From: Escarpia spicata
Lineage: Eukaryota > Annelida > Polychaeta > Sabellida > Siboglinidae
Assembly (NCBI GenBank): GCA_963995525.1
Contig: OZ023210.1
Span: forward strand, 1,688,163 to 1,752,162
Length of the DNA: 64,000 nucleotides
Direction of reading: 5' to 3'
Shown here one piece after another: positions 20,938 through 36,204 of the stretch. Both the position numbers and the translations under genes were made by a program. Numbering within the stretch: position 1 is the stretch's first letter; each line of letters begins with the position of its first letter. The notes beneath the pieces are model-generated. The model saw only the letters and a program-made list of their open reading frames with translations, did not search any database and was not told where the DNA came from.

Positions 20938-23900
20938 ATGCTCATGAGAGTAACATACTTATAATTATGCTGAGCATAATCATGTTATACAGGACTAATA
21001 GGAGACGAATTAGACAAGTAGTCCCAGCTAGTCGTGCACGTTTTGATACCAATAAGCATTTTCGTTGAAAAACTAAGGCAATAAAAAAATATATTTTTTA
21101 ATGTCTATGTATGTTGGTTTGTTCTATGAATATAATAAGTGCGTATTTATTAACACGTATTTGGATTATTTGAGGTTTATAGAAACATTATCTTGCTCAT
21201 TCTTTGTCCCGAAAATAAAATCGTTACGAAATCGCACATGAAAAAGCTACTGGGGGCCTCAAACTTTACGTAATTTTGACAATGTTCCCCAATTTTCAGA
21301 GCTGTATACATTCGATATGATATCTAGGATTTAAGCCTACTTTCAAAACTGCAAGAAGTGCTTCTGTTGCAATTTGTTCCAACATGACCCTATTTTGGCC
21401 ATAAAAAAGGTTTGCACTATGAGAGGCTGATTCCAGGTAATGGAACAAAAACATGTGCCGTTTGTTCGATGGTGCTGCGCGGGGTCAAACCTATCCATCT
21501 TATAGAAGACAACATGGACATTTTAATTACTCTGCACTTGATTCGCGCAACCTCTACATTCACATATCGATTCTGCCATGTATAATACAAATTAACAGAG
21601 CAAACACACAACTGACGTCTGTAAATGACACACGCAACAGAAAAAATTACTAATCAAACTGTCTTCCTCCTTCAACGGGTCAACGAGTGGAGCGTATTGT
21701 TGACGCCGTGGGTCGCTTTGCAAGGTCGCTTCAAAGACCGTAACTAGAGCTCTCTGCATGCTGCAGCGATCTACTCTCATAATCACAATTTTAAAATAGT
21801 GTACGGAAATTTACATTGGCTGATTTATTGTAATGTTGCAAAGTACAATTCAGTCGTCTTTATATATCGTAAAACCTGATTGTGTTACTTATTCGCTAAA
21901 TAATAAAATCCTGAATATTCTCTAAGTATTTGAACGGTAACCGTTGCAACATGTTTGTTTCATATATGTCATGAAATTATTATCATTGTTATAAAATACT
22001 GCTAAATTTCAATGTCATAATGCTCTTCGTTAAAAATGAAAAATATTACGTAATTTGGTAAACATGAAGGACTGGCAGTGTTTAGTTCCGTGTGTTGCAA
22101 TCCCGGCTTATACAATTTCTAACGACAAATATACCTCAGCAATAACGGCTAAAACTGGAAGTATGAAAGTTGCTAAGTTAGACGTATTTTAAAATCAATA
22201 AATTAAGATAGTAGCGGCATTTGTGTTATACGAAATATCACCTATGAGTTAACCACTGAAAATCGCCGCCTGTCCTATACTCCTTTTCCCGTAGTTCAAT
22301 TAATGCACCGACGGTGCTTACGTAAGGCCTCGGGTTTTCATTCAATCACAAACTGAAACCTTCAAAAGGGCCCTCGTCATAAACTAAAGAGATCTTTGAA
22401 ATACAGTGTCATTGTTGCTAGTCACGTGGGATGAACTTTGAAATGTGACTTAAAGGGAAGGAGTTGGTTCCACCAGCTTGAATTAGCAAGCGTAGTCATT
22501 TGTAACAGGAAGTATGCCGTATTGAACGTCGGAAATCGTTGGACATCAAAGAGTGTTAGTAAAGTTTGTTTTGAAATTGGATGTCTTGTTTACCATTTTA
22601 ATATGCTCCGGGGTCGTATCTTCTAAATTGTGAAAGTTGTTAAGGGCTTACTAATCAGAAGTTGGCGGGCAGGATACCTACAGCATAAGGTTATTGCAGT
22701 CTAAAGAACATTATATTAATTAGTAAATGAAAAACTATGAACAAACGGCCTCCTTCGTGCGCGAATCGGTTGTGTAGTAATATTGCAAACATGTACAAAC
22801 AGCATTTCATGTTCCAGTTTATTTGCAGCCAGACTTCCACCACGCTGTTTCGCCGTCTCTAGCAACACTGCTCAACCCACAGATAGTGATCACGCAAAGA
22901 ACTGCTTTATTTTGCAAAACAAAAACAGACTACCAAATATTGCACTATTTCATTTTGTATGCGGAATTACCTGTTACGCTCCTTGGTGTGAAAAGAACAA
23001 TGCTTTATGATTTCCCCCGAGTCTCATGAAAACTTGCCTGCAGGTTATGCCAAAAGTCGATTAGTACATTGAGGCTGCACCACTCTGAGCCAATGATAGC
23101 CAATCGTGCAAAAAGAGCCACTTTCCGTCCATGAGATTTACGATTTCAGACTGACATGGGCGCGTGCGCAACCAAAGAGATTTAGTAATCAGGCAGACGA
23201 TAAACCACTTTTTACAATGCTTATTCATGATCGTCATAACTCACATAGTTCCATAGAAATTTGATGCTACAATTTTCTTTAAATGCGAAATTTATTAATA
23301 TTACATTAACACAAATATTTGAATTCCTGATAGCTATAGCCACAACGTCAACTCATTTAAATAATACGACTCGACAACATTGCTAAGATCGGCGAAGTTC
23401 ATCCATTGAAAGTGATGATGCCGCACGACAAAAAAGAACATTACAGTTTCATTACTCGTCTTTTTTACTATACACAAATGCACTCAGACTCGCATTTAAC
23501 ACACAATCTACATTCACTCGATACTATTTAAATGGGAAACGACAGATGAATCGCGCAAGTGATCTATATGCATCAATGACAGTCGACTGCCCGTTCCTTT
23601 TTAGGATGCACGGCTTTTCCGAGATAAGCAATATTTTTGACGTGCGTCTTGTTTTAGAGTCAATTTAACGACTTGTCGGCAATCGTTACGCGTTCAATGT
23701 ATAAAGGCCACTGCAGGCGTGTCGGTCGCTCTATGATTCGATAAATTCAATCCTCTGCGACGGTATTTCATTTACTAGATTGGTTAGCACAATCGACATA
23801 AACCAATTGGTCTGCAATTCGAACAAAACTCAATAATGGCCGTACTGTCGTGTGAAGGAATCAGCGAGACTGATTCCAGATAGATGCTCAGCCGTGAACA

Positions 23901-24500
23901 TAATTTCAGTTTACTCAGCATCAGGAAGCGATGGGGTCAGAGAATCGCTTGTCACTTTTGTTTCACCGTAAAAGTAACGTAACTAAAATTATGTTTTACA
24001 ACTACAAAATGATGTGTATCGGCAATGTGTAAAGCAATAGGTGCACGAACTCGAACATTGTTGGTCCGATGTGTAATTGATATGTATGCGCTGTCGTCTT
24101 CAAGGGAAATGGGAAGTGTCGACGTTTATTCCACGACGACGATATTTATATACTCAGAAGGAAATGTCGCCCAACCCGCGAAAGATGAACGGTTACGACG
24201 GAACGTTTGTGACGTAGTCGTCACGTGCAAGTGACAATGACGTGCAGTTTTTTTTACAGTTTTTCTTTCATAGACTTATATTTTGCAATAGAAATTTGCT
24301 TTAAAAAATTTTTTCTTTAACTGGTGAGTTAAAAAAATTTTGGTATCTACAGCAAAAATCTAACAATTGCTTGAGCTGATCTACTACCTACAACGTTGTT
24401 GTTGCTGCACGTAAAACGTCTCTGCTCGTGTCATTGAGACTTTCTCTCAACGAACTATACACAACGTGAACAAATAAGTGAAATGAGTAATCTTACAACT
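20938..24500. other. Unique AT-rich sequence, no gene recognised
   Basis: About 3.5 kb with only short, motif-free frames. A 17-base palindrome (ATTATGCTGAGCATAAT) is at 20965-20981. Confidence 0.45.
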
Positions 24501-24503
24501 TTA

Positions 24504-24872
<369 letters not shown>

Positions 24873-26009
24873 GTCATTGCAATATTGTCATTGCAACACG
24901 TAAAACGAAGATTCCATTAATAACATCCACACGTGTCGTACTACGCACTACGCTGTAATGTCATAAACTAGGCCGTCACGTTGACTGTCAGCATCCCGTT
25001 CTGGAATAGTTCAATCTAGCGTCACACGTCGTTACTGGTTTATATTCGCTATTGTCTCTCCTATCCGCACTTCCACGAATCTGCAACACACAGATGTCAT
25101 ATTTGCTTAAACGTGTCCGGCCCATTTTCATGGATGAATGGTCGATGGTAATTTGGGACAAAGTGCGTTAGTGACATTTGCGAAACTGCCTGAATGCGAT
25201 TGGCACAGATAATGCAGGGAAGGAACGATCAATGTTATTTCCTCAGCGCCCAAGCGTAACTTGTCGTATGTTGTATGCCGACAATCGAATGAGCGCTCAA
25301 TGCGTCGATAACGTCGTTACATGTGAGTAACTGGCGAGGTTTTGTTTACACAGCTACAAAAACAAGACCACAATTCCACTACTTACTTCCGCTTCCGCAT
25401 TACTAATGCATGGTACATAGAACCTGCTCTGAATCGGCCATGTTTGGTGATTTGCAGAAGGTCTCAAAGTTTAAGATTCTAACAATTCCAATATGATTTT
25501 GGTGAACATTGCGCCACGCTGTGTAGAAGAGTGAAAAGAGATGTCACAAATTAATTAGTATATTTAAGTTGTTTTAACATGAAACGCATTATCGCTGGCG
25601 CCTGCGCAAATTAATTCTGGTATCATTCACGAAACAAGAAAACAATATCATTGGCCTTTGTTGTATTCGTTTGCTTTCAAATATCATGCTGAATATTAAA
25701 ATTCGATCACTCTGCACAGCTGTATTACGCAAAAAGAAAACAATTTCGATAGTATTCCATGTATCTAATATCTGTTTAGAGACGCTTGCATCACAGCGTC
25801 TGTTGCTTATGGTGATTCGGTTACAGAAAATTGATTGTTGAGGCCCACACGTACACACGAACCAGAACGACCGGAGCTGGCAACGCGCATATTTACAGCT
25901 GCATGCGCTATTAGATGTATCGCTCGTCTCGTTTGAGAATACCGTCACAAAAAATCGAACCTCTTGTGTATGTATGCGGACACGCGTGCGTGTGCCTATA
26001 TTTGTGCGA
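24873..26009. other. Unique sequence, no gene recognised
   Basis: Only short motif-free frames are seen, the longest at 25948-25589 on the minus strand. Confidence 0.45.
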
Positions 26010-27353
<1,344 letters not shown>

Positions 27354-27936
27354 GTACAACAGATTGATCTAAAGCACCAGGCACTGTACAACAGAATGAC
27401 CTAAAGCACCAGGCACTGTACAACAGAATGACCTAAAGCACCATGTACTGTACAACATAATGAACTAAAGCACCAAGCACTGTACAACAGAATGACCTAA
27501 AGCACCAGGCACTGTACAACAGAATGACCTAAAGCATCAGGCACTGTACAACAGAATGACCTAAAGCACCAGGCACTGTACAACAGAATGACCTAAAGCA
27601 CCAGGCACTGTACAACAGAATGACCTAAAGCACCAGCCACTGTACAACAGAATGACCTAAAGCACCAGGCACTGTACAACAGAATGACCTAAAGCACCAG
27701 GCACTGTACAACAGAATGACATAAAGCACCAGGCACTGTACAACAGAATGACCTAAAGCAACAGGCACTGTACAACAGAATGACCTAAAGCACCAGGCAC
27801 TGTACAACAGAATGACCTAAAGCATCAGGCACTGTACAACAGAATGACCTAAAGCATCAGGCACTGTACAACAGAATGACCTAAAGCACCAGGCACTGTA
27901 TAACAGAATGACCTAAAGCACCAGGCACTGTACACA
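27354..27936. repeat. 32-bp minisatellite, about 18 units
   Basis: The unit begins GTACAACAGAATGACCTAAA and ends GCACCAGGCACT. Units are highly alike, with scattered single-base changes (CACC/CATC, GACC/GACA), which suggests recent amplification. Confidence 0.96.
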
Positions 27937-28712
27937 ATCACACAGGTTTCGGACGGTAGAAACAAAGACAGTCGATTGGGCATCACCCGTGCACTACCGC
28001 GCGTGGCACAACATTATCACTAACGATCGAATAGTAACCTAGAACCAGTATAACTTTTGCAACTTTGGCAAGGAGTTGTACGACTCCAGTCCGGGTAAAA
28101 CCATTAACGTCAACTTTAGTCCCAAACACGTGACCGAAATGTACACTAAATTTAGATTGCACTAATTATACTAGCCGACATGTTGCAGAAGAGGCACAGT
28201 GTCTAATGCATTGATTGTCCTACGTTACATGTACTTAGTATTTTATTTATAGTTATGTGTTTGATTATTTATATGTCCCTATCTTCATAGACTAATGTCA
28301 TATAAATATTCCCATATAACGCTAAATCAACATATGTTATATGGTCATCACCAGTATGGTGTCATCAATTAGGCGAAAATGCAAACATTAACAAAAGAAC
28401 GTTCTCTTCTGAGAAACCGATTGCGCATGCTGCTTAGCCTATCCACAGGTTAATATTTGAATATCGGCTAACCCAATTCACGGTGGGCTAAATGAATTGA
28501 GCAGGCAGCGTCAAACATGGAATCATATCGATCCGACGAAAACGAATACGAATATCACGAGAATGTGTTTTGTATACAAGCCGATTGCCCAACAAATATA
28601 AAATACACGAATATGCACGGAGCGAGCTGTAGAAGCGTAGATGATGACTGTATACATTTGGTACGTGGACATCTAGTGTACACTCTCCGGAGCTGTTCGG
28701 GCACCGTTGTGC
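27937..28712. other. Unique sequence, no gene recognised
   Basis: A plus-strand frame at 28517-28723 (68 codons) has no recognisable domain and runs into the next tandem array. Confidence 0.4.
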
Positions 28713-28817
28713 ACAGCTGCTGACACGACACAGCTGCTGACACGGCACAGCTGCTGACACGACACAGCTGCTGACACGGCACAGCTGCTGACACGACACA
28801 GCTGCTGACACGGCACA
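28713..28817. repeat. 17-bp tandem repeat in 34-bp dimers
   Basis: Units of CAGCTGCTGACACGRCA alternate A and G at one position (ACGACA / ACGGCA), giving three 34-bp dimers. Each unit holds a CAGCTG E-box palindrome. Confidence 0.93.
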
Positions 28818-29277
28818 ACTATACTTATATAAAAGTCCAGCTTGAAAAGCTTCCACAATGCCGACACCTGACACGATGCTATGCCAATTCGGTGAATTAT
28901 TAATTGTCACTAGAACCACAAATAGATTTGACGTTTCGCCATGTATGCAAACGTCCATGCGCGTCTCTAGTAAAACTACATAAAGCTGTAGTTGATTGCC
29001 AATTTAATATTCCTGGAAAACTGTGCCTCCAAATGTAATTAACCATTCGTTTCCCACTGAAGAACGAAGATGTATTAACTACTGCACTAGTTCTCGGTGA
29101 CGTTGTCAGAAGTATAAACGCCGAGGCCATTTGAAGCTAAACGGAACTGCGAAGATACAGAAACCTATATAAAACACGTAGAGGTGATACATGCAAATTA
29201 CAAATTAAAATTAGCGAATATAAAAGAGTTCTCAGTCATACTTTCAAATTCCAATATGTACCAGTGAATGTATTTTG

Positions 29278-29418
<141 letters not shown>

Positions 29419-29759
29419 CGAATTTTACATTGAAATCCCAATACATTGACTCTGATGACAGTGTACGTAAAATATTAATAACCGTTCATCGGATATCAAT
29501 TAGCGGTGATCCTTTTAGTTTGAATTCCCCTTGGAAACCTATTGATGGCGCCAACTGAGACATCCGCCGAAGAACCTCCGTGGGGTCAACAGTCCCTCTA
29601 AACGAGGTCAACGGTGTTTGGACGTAAACCAGTCGTCGTGAGACTGGGCATTGGGCACTGTCGGCATTGGTCGCGGGTTCGCGCGCAACTGTTGCGTGTC
29701 TATTCCAAATTAATTTTTCATGGCGAGCAATAATTATCATCGGTCGAACATCTGGCGAA

Positions 29760-30060
29760 TACACGAAGGCACGCAGACGATGACGCCGACACTTTGACCC
29801 GACTCCGGGCCCCGCCCGTCGCCAGTCGCCAGACTATTCCACAGGCTTCAGAGGCAGCGCTGCCGTAAACTCAGCCACGCGTGACAAGATCGTCTGTACT
29901 TATTGCGTCGATTTCACACGCGTCACCATTTCGATCGGCGAACAGCGGGCTCGGTTCAGCCGGGACTAACTCGGTCGCGAGTGTGGCTTAATTAAATAGG
30001 ACCACATCAAGACGGCGAAACATGGCGGAGATGAGGTGAGAGGGGTACGACCGTAACGCA
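29760..30060 (+). promoter_or_regulatory. CpG-rich stretch with a possible first-exon start
   Basis: This stretch is richer in GC and CpG than its surroundings. At 30022 there is ATGGCGGAGATGAG in a strong initiation context (cgaaacATGG), immediately followed by a GTGAGA splice-donor-like sequence at 30036. That would make a five-codon first coding exon on the plus strand. No downstream exon is seen: the foldback element begins about 165 bp later. Confidence 0.3.
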
Positions 30061-30814
30061 ATAAGGTAAGACGGAGAATCGTCGACCAGTCTGTCGTTCT
30101 AGTACACGCGTGTATTTTTTTATTTTTTTATTATTTTTATTGGTGGTAGTAGTAGCAGTGGGCCTATTTTAATAGTAGTAGTAATAATATTACCAGTAGC
30201 AGGGTCCGTGTATATACAGTATTTTCATTTTTTTGTTTTGAAATTTGCGAACGAAAAAGGAAAAAAGCAATTTGAAGTACAACAAAATGAAAAACGAATA
30301 CAATCTACTATTCGCAGTATTTATAATACATGTTACAAAAACAAAATAACGATCAAACAAACCGTTTCACGAAAAACAAAATACGACTACAACGCCACTC
30401 GTTTTTCATTTTTCGTTTTTGCACTTAGGAAGCTTCGGCTGCTTTACCGCTTCGGCTAGGCGGCAAAAGTTGGTGGCTTCGGGCTTCGGTGGGACAATTC
30501 GGACGCACTGGTGGCATTTTGAAAACAAATTCGCTGAAATTGGATCGTCGCCGAAGTGGTATCATTGCCGACGCGACAAATACGGACGAATTTTGGTTGT
30601 TTCGGCGCTGTTGTTTTATGTAAGGTTTCGATTATTAAATTAATTATACTCAAATTTCCGAGTACACTACTTTATTAATTATTATGTTTAGCAGAAATAC
30701 GTCATATAAAACTAGTATTTGAGATTTTATTATTATGCGAAAGTGCTTGGAAATCTAAATAATAGTAAAACATATTTGAATGCAAAGATTAGTATTTTGG
30801 AAAACATACTCGAA

Positions 30815-31115
30815 TTAAACGTTGCATTCTGAGATCGCCCATATTTTAAATTAACTAAAACCGTTATGTGAATCACCATGCCCCATACAATATCATACAC
30901 TATATATCACTTTCCTCACATATAACCTTGTTCATGTACTATGCAATTTTAAGATAAAACATCATCAAAGATTAACAAGTATATCCGTGTGCCAAATTCC
31001 GCTAAAAATACGTAGCCACCGGTAATTTTGGCAAAAACACAATTTATCAAATAACATATCAAATGTCAATTGTTACATATGACAACAAATAGTTCATTCT
31101 ACAATGCAACTTTAA
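30815..31115 (+). mobile_element. TTAA-flanked MITE, left-arm copy
   Basis: Begins TTAAACGTTGCATTCTGAGA and ends ACAATGCAACTTTAA, giving short terminal inverted repeats (GTTGCATT / AATGCAAC) and TTAA at each end. It is homologous to copies at 32237-32667 and 52411-52773. TTAA target duplications are used by piggyBac and Kolobok-type elements. Confidence 0.65.
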
Positions 31116-31303
31116 ATTCACAAAATCTGACCCTTGTGCAAGATGTAACCAGTACCTCCTTTCTAGTAGAATAGTATTATTACAAACAATCATGTACAAT
31201 TTCGCAAGTAATAGGTTACCCCTAATATTTAGCGTTTTCTATACAAATATAACCTTCGTTTTCAAAAAAATCACTTCACTAGCATCTAACTATAATCCAG
31301 ATG

Positions 31304-31547
<244 letters not shown>

Positions 31548-31756
31548 TAACTTCCACATCAAAACTTAGAAATGTAGTGGTTTGGCATATGTTCGTTTTA
31601 TTCGTATCATTCCACATTAATGTAACCCAACCAGATAGGTGACCATGTAATATTCAATTCCGGTAGTTAAATAAAATATATTTTTTGGTAACATTTTACA
31701 ATGCACTGCACACATAAATAAAAATCACATAAATGCGCGTGCACACGCGCACGCAT

Positions 31757-31794
31757 GTACCACACACACACACACACACATACACACATACACA

Positions 31795-31832
<38 letters not shown>

Positions 31833-31866
31833 TACACACACACACACACACACACAAACACATAAA
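31757..31866. repeat. (CA)n microsatellite in right arm of foldback
   Basis: CA repeats interrupted by ATACAC and AAACAC. They are complementary to the left-arm TG run. Confidence 0.96.
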
Positions 31867-32098
31867 CACATAGTGAATTTATTTTTCGAAAACAAAAACT
31901 AATATTTGTAGAGATTGTGTTATGTTTATTAATACACTTTAACAGCCAATTATACTTTAGTCTTTCCAATATTTTAGAGAAAATAACAACGTTTTTAAAA
32001 AAATAGCCAATTGTTAGAACGCTGATGTTTCTTTAGTTTTGTAGAGAGGCAGCACTTTTGCTATTTTTATGATACGAATATGAACGGGTAGCACACCA
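31867..32098 (-). pseudogene. LINE reverse-transcriptase fragment within right foldback arm
   Basis: The minus strand reads IIKIAKVLPLYKTKETSAF, then LERLKYNWLLKCINKHNTIS followed by FCFRK in neighbouring frames. These match the N-terminal RT motif (KxAKVxPLxKxxx...NYRPISLLP, then LxxFLxKxxILxxxQFGFRK) of Jockey/CR1 LINEs. The left arm keeps only the last part (TNITFVFKK on the plus strand), so about 170 bp is missing there or was added here. Confidence 0.6.
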
Positions 32099-32236
32099 AT
32101 AGAAAACGTTAACAAATTAGAAATAACCTATTATTTGCGAAACGGTAGATGACTTTTTTAAATAATACTACCGAGCTAGAAATGAGCAACTATCTATATA
32201 TTGCGTGTCACTTCACTGCCGGTCAGATTTATAAAT

Positions 32237-32667
32237 TTAAAGTTGCATTGTGAGTTTAAGTACGATCATTATTGTTAACTAGTTTTAATGAAAGTGAATG
32301 TACAACATCAACTCTATTAACTTGCTAATGTATGTGTCATTTTGGAAATTGATATATTATTCCATAAATTATGTGTTTTTGCCAGAATAATCGGTCGCAT
32401 GTCCTGCTGAATATGGCACGTGGATAAAAATAATAAGTGTTCATCTTTGGCGCCATTTTATGTCAAAAGATAATTTTACGTGAAAAAGGGTTACATGGAG
32501 TTCAGGAAAGTGAGATATATATATATATATGTGTGTGTGTATGTATGTGTGTGTGTGTTTGTGTTTGTGTTTGTGTGCGCGTGCGCGTGCGCATGCGCGT
32601 ACGTGTGTGTGAATATTGCATGGTACATCACCGTAAATGTTTATTCGATCTCAGAATGCAACGTCAA
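32237..32667 (-). mobile_element. TTAA-flanked MITE, right-arm copy
   Basis: Begins TTAAAGTTGCATTGTGAG and ends CTCAGAATGCAACGTCAA. It is an inverted homologue of the copy at 30815-31115, longer mainly through an AT/GT/GC dinucleotide stretch at 32515-32610. Confidence 0.62.
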
Positions 32668-33291
32668 ATACGAGTACAGTTTTCAAAACACTAATAAATA
32701 CATTCAAGTACATGTTACCATTATTTATGTTTTTTTCAAACACTTTCACATAATAGTACAATCTCAAATATTAGTTTTATATTATGTATTTCTGCTAAAT
32801 ATAATAACTAATAATGTAGTTTACCACATAAATTTTTGTATAATTAATTTTACAACAGCGCCTAAACGACCAATATTCGTCCGTACTTGTCGCGTCGGCA
32901 ACGATACCATTTCGGCGACGATCCAATTTCAGCGAATTTGTTTTCAAAATGCCGCCAGCGCGACCGAATAACCCCGCCGAAGCCACCAATTTTTGCCGCC
33001 TAGCCGAAGCAGTAAGGCAGCCGAATCTTCCTAAGTGCAAAATCGAAAAACGAGTGGCGCTGCAATCGTATTTCGTTTTTCGTTCTGGTGCAGAGAAAAC
33101 GAAAAACGCTTCGTTTTATCGTTATTTTGTTTTTTAAACATATTAGAAATACCGCAAATAGTAGATTGTATTCGTTTTTCGTTTCTAGTACTTCAAATAT
33201 GAAAACGAAAAACGAACATTGTTTGCTTTTTTTCCTTTTTCGTTCGCCAATTTCAAACGAAAAAGAAAAAGACGGTATATACACGGACCGG

Positions 33292-35670
33292 GGTGATGCT
33301 GCTAGAAAATTACCGCGACGACGTTCATCATTTCAGAACGTCTAACGGAGGCTACATAACGGCGGCATATTCAAAAGGTTTAGGAAATGCGACAGTCTAG
33401 CGCACGCATAGCGCTGTAGAAATACTATGTAGATACCATGAACACATTAAAAGTCGTTCTTGTTTTGTTTCCACGTGATTACTTAATCAGATTTACATAA
33501 CAAAATATGTTAAATACCTATGTGTATGTGCATTACTTATATGTACTAGTGTACACTTGCATATCCGCTCTTCTTTGCCATAAAGTTGATCTAATCTCGA
33601 TGGTGTATCCTGTATGAAGCACCAACGGACAACATAACACGGAATAACGAAATCTAAACTTGAACAGTTTCCGTTTCGTAATGGCCAGAACAGCCACCTT
33701 ACTCAACTGCATCCAAACTTATCGCGAAGCACTGTCATGATATTATGTGGGTTTATTAACCAGCCTAGTGAGACTTCCGAGTGACGAGAGCGGACAACGG
33801 ATACCGTGGTTAGTGCCGCTTAGTTAGCGTCTCCATTGACCTTTGCACGCCTCGCCTGTCCACCGCGCGCAATCTGTGTCGTCGACATGTGGAAGGCAAA
33901 TACAATTTGGGACGGACGGCTTCGCATGCGACCGTGCAGCCGTGCTTGCGTCTGCATACGCGGTAATCACCTCACATACGGCATCCTGCGCGAGGCAACT
34001 CGGCCACACACTGAGCGACCCTACTTATTTCGGCCTGACATACTTTTGGTAAATCTCGTGTTTCCGGTTGTCTAGTTCGCGGTCGACACGGTTTCTCGGG
34101 TCGTGTTGTCAGTCCGGGACAGGTATTGGGTGCAATCGTGTTATACGATTCACAGATGTTGCTACCGAATGCTGCATGAAGTTATATAAAATACGTGCTC
34201 CAGAATAGTAATGTTTTGTGGAGAGTCTAACATATTCGAGTGGGTTTTTCCTCTGTTAGATATATGTTTTTAAATGCGTTCTCTTTGCTAAAAATCAAGC
34301 CTGCAGCGTGCCACTGGTTCCAGTTTGCTATGTAATAATACTTTCGGTCTTCATCTTACATTAACTGTCATCTTAAGACATGTTTTCTCTGCCTCCCATA
34401 AAAATAAGAAAATGCTGAAACTGGAACATCTTTATTCGACAGATAACAAATACACATAACAGCATTTTTATAAACAAGAAACGTCTGCCTGGAGACTCTC
34501 ACTAAGGCTTGCAAGTAAGTCGGTAACGTGAGAGCCACCCACCCACTAATCTTTCTAAGTAACTAAAACTGTGTACTGCTCTCACGTTGGTGCACAAACC
34601 ACATTTGGCTAAAGATACACAAGTGCTTTCTATATTTGCGTTGAATATCGGAAGACAATGCGGGATGTTTGTTGGTAGGCTAAGTGCATGTGTGGCAGCT
34701 TGTGTTCGTGCAAGTTTGTTTGTAAAGTGGTAGTAAGTATTGCATGGCGTACGTAGTTGTTCCAATATATATTCAGTTATTGAAATGGCACTCAACATGG
34801 TTAGTTGCTTTAATTTGTATCTTGTGAACTGTTCTGTACCGGTCGTCAGATGATGTCGAGTTATAATACGGCAGCTATTATATTATATTTTCTATAGAAG
34901 GTTTACGAATTGTGCTGCTACGACCTTGTGCGATTACTTGTGCTACTCCGCCATGGCCGACCGAATAGATTAGTGGAGCCGTGCTGATCGCAGATGTGCT
35001 ATGTTGTCATTAGTGTATACACCCAACTGACTTGATCAAATGTTGTCAGCAATAACAAACAACGAAAGTCATTAAAATTCAATTCCCAGTGTTCGTCTGC
35101 CAGCTTGCACGCAATGACCGCATCAAAACATAAACAGCAGTTCCTGCGTCATCGCTCGCACCGTTGTGTACGCAATAACCTTGTCAAAACGTAAATACTT
35201 CATAGTCACCCACTCGCACTCTCGTTCGATTATGCAATCCTAACAGCTCCCCTTTATTGGACCAGGGCATTACTTCCTGCATATGCAACAACAGGGCAAA
35301 GTGCCAACACTAGCAACAGTATTGTGTTTGCAAGCGCCCAGATCCCAGTTCTTTTCCCGACCCCAATCTCACTGTGCGTGCCATGTCATCACTTTCTGCG
35401 TTCGAGTCATCTTGCTCCAGTTCAGTAGGTCGTGACGTTTAATTGATTCAACGTTGTTTCAACTGTATCAATTAGTACCTTGCTCTAGAGTCTATACCGT
35501 GATGGGTGTCTGAATAGAGTTCGCGCAGCAATTGTACCGTGGCTGAATGGTTCCCAGAAACTAGGTGGGAAGACGTTGGAAGGAAAAGGTCTGCCAGGGA
35601 TGGAGTATAAATCAACCAAATGTAACTGTACACTACACATCTCTAAAGTAGATTCAGGTGTGTTTACAAA
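33292..35670. other. Unique sequence, no gene recognised
   Basis: A GC- and CpG-richer stretch lies at 33780-34100 and may be a regulatory region, but no exon or motif can be named. Two related 25-base segments (CGCAATGACCGCATCAAAAC and CGCAATAACCTTGTCAAAAC) lie 61 bp apart near 35110. Confidence 0.4.
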
Positions 35671-36195
35671 GGAAGGAAGGAAATGTTTATTTGTCCCAAT
35701 GACACAATATTGATCGATAATAAATATACATAAATCATATGCAAACATATATTACAACATTATTTTCACGAAATAAACTATTCAAAACAATACATTAGTA
35801 TGAATGAAAAAGTGGTGTCGGCAAAGGGACGGGAGACCCCTACTAAGAACAATTTTGGTCGCTCACGCAGGGGCCACACAAAATCTAATACAATGTTTTC
35901 TACAACACTTATTTAAACACTTCCTTAATTCAAAATTAATGAATCATTACTCAAAATTAAACAAAACAAAATAATAATAGCGTCCATCAATATTATGTTA
36001 TTATATGTAATTACAAATATGCATCTACTAAAAGTACATTTACACGCCATTATTTTGGCAAATGCGATAGTTTGCTATATCACAATAATCTTTATATGAT
36101 TGTATATAATACATTTTGGTACAAACCACGAATCCCTGTAGACAAATAATAAAAGAAAGTAAAATATATTATATCACTCAATATAATATTACAAT
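35671..36195 (-). mobile_element. LINE 3' end related to LINE-2
   Basis: Read on the minus strand, the 3' tail is (TTCC)n at 35671-35682, preceded by a block whose plus-strand form is CGGGAGACCCCTACTAAG, then a GCAGGGGCC word (35840-35875). LINE-2 copies have CGGGAGACTCCCATTAAG and a CAGGAGCC word in the same order and spacing from their tails. No RT sequence is attached, so it is a 5'-truncated insertion of a related family. Confidence 0.55.
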
Positions 36196-36204
36196 ATATG
36201 ACTG

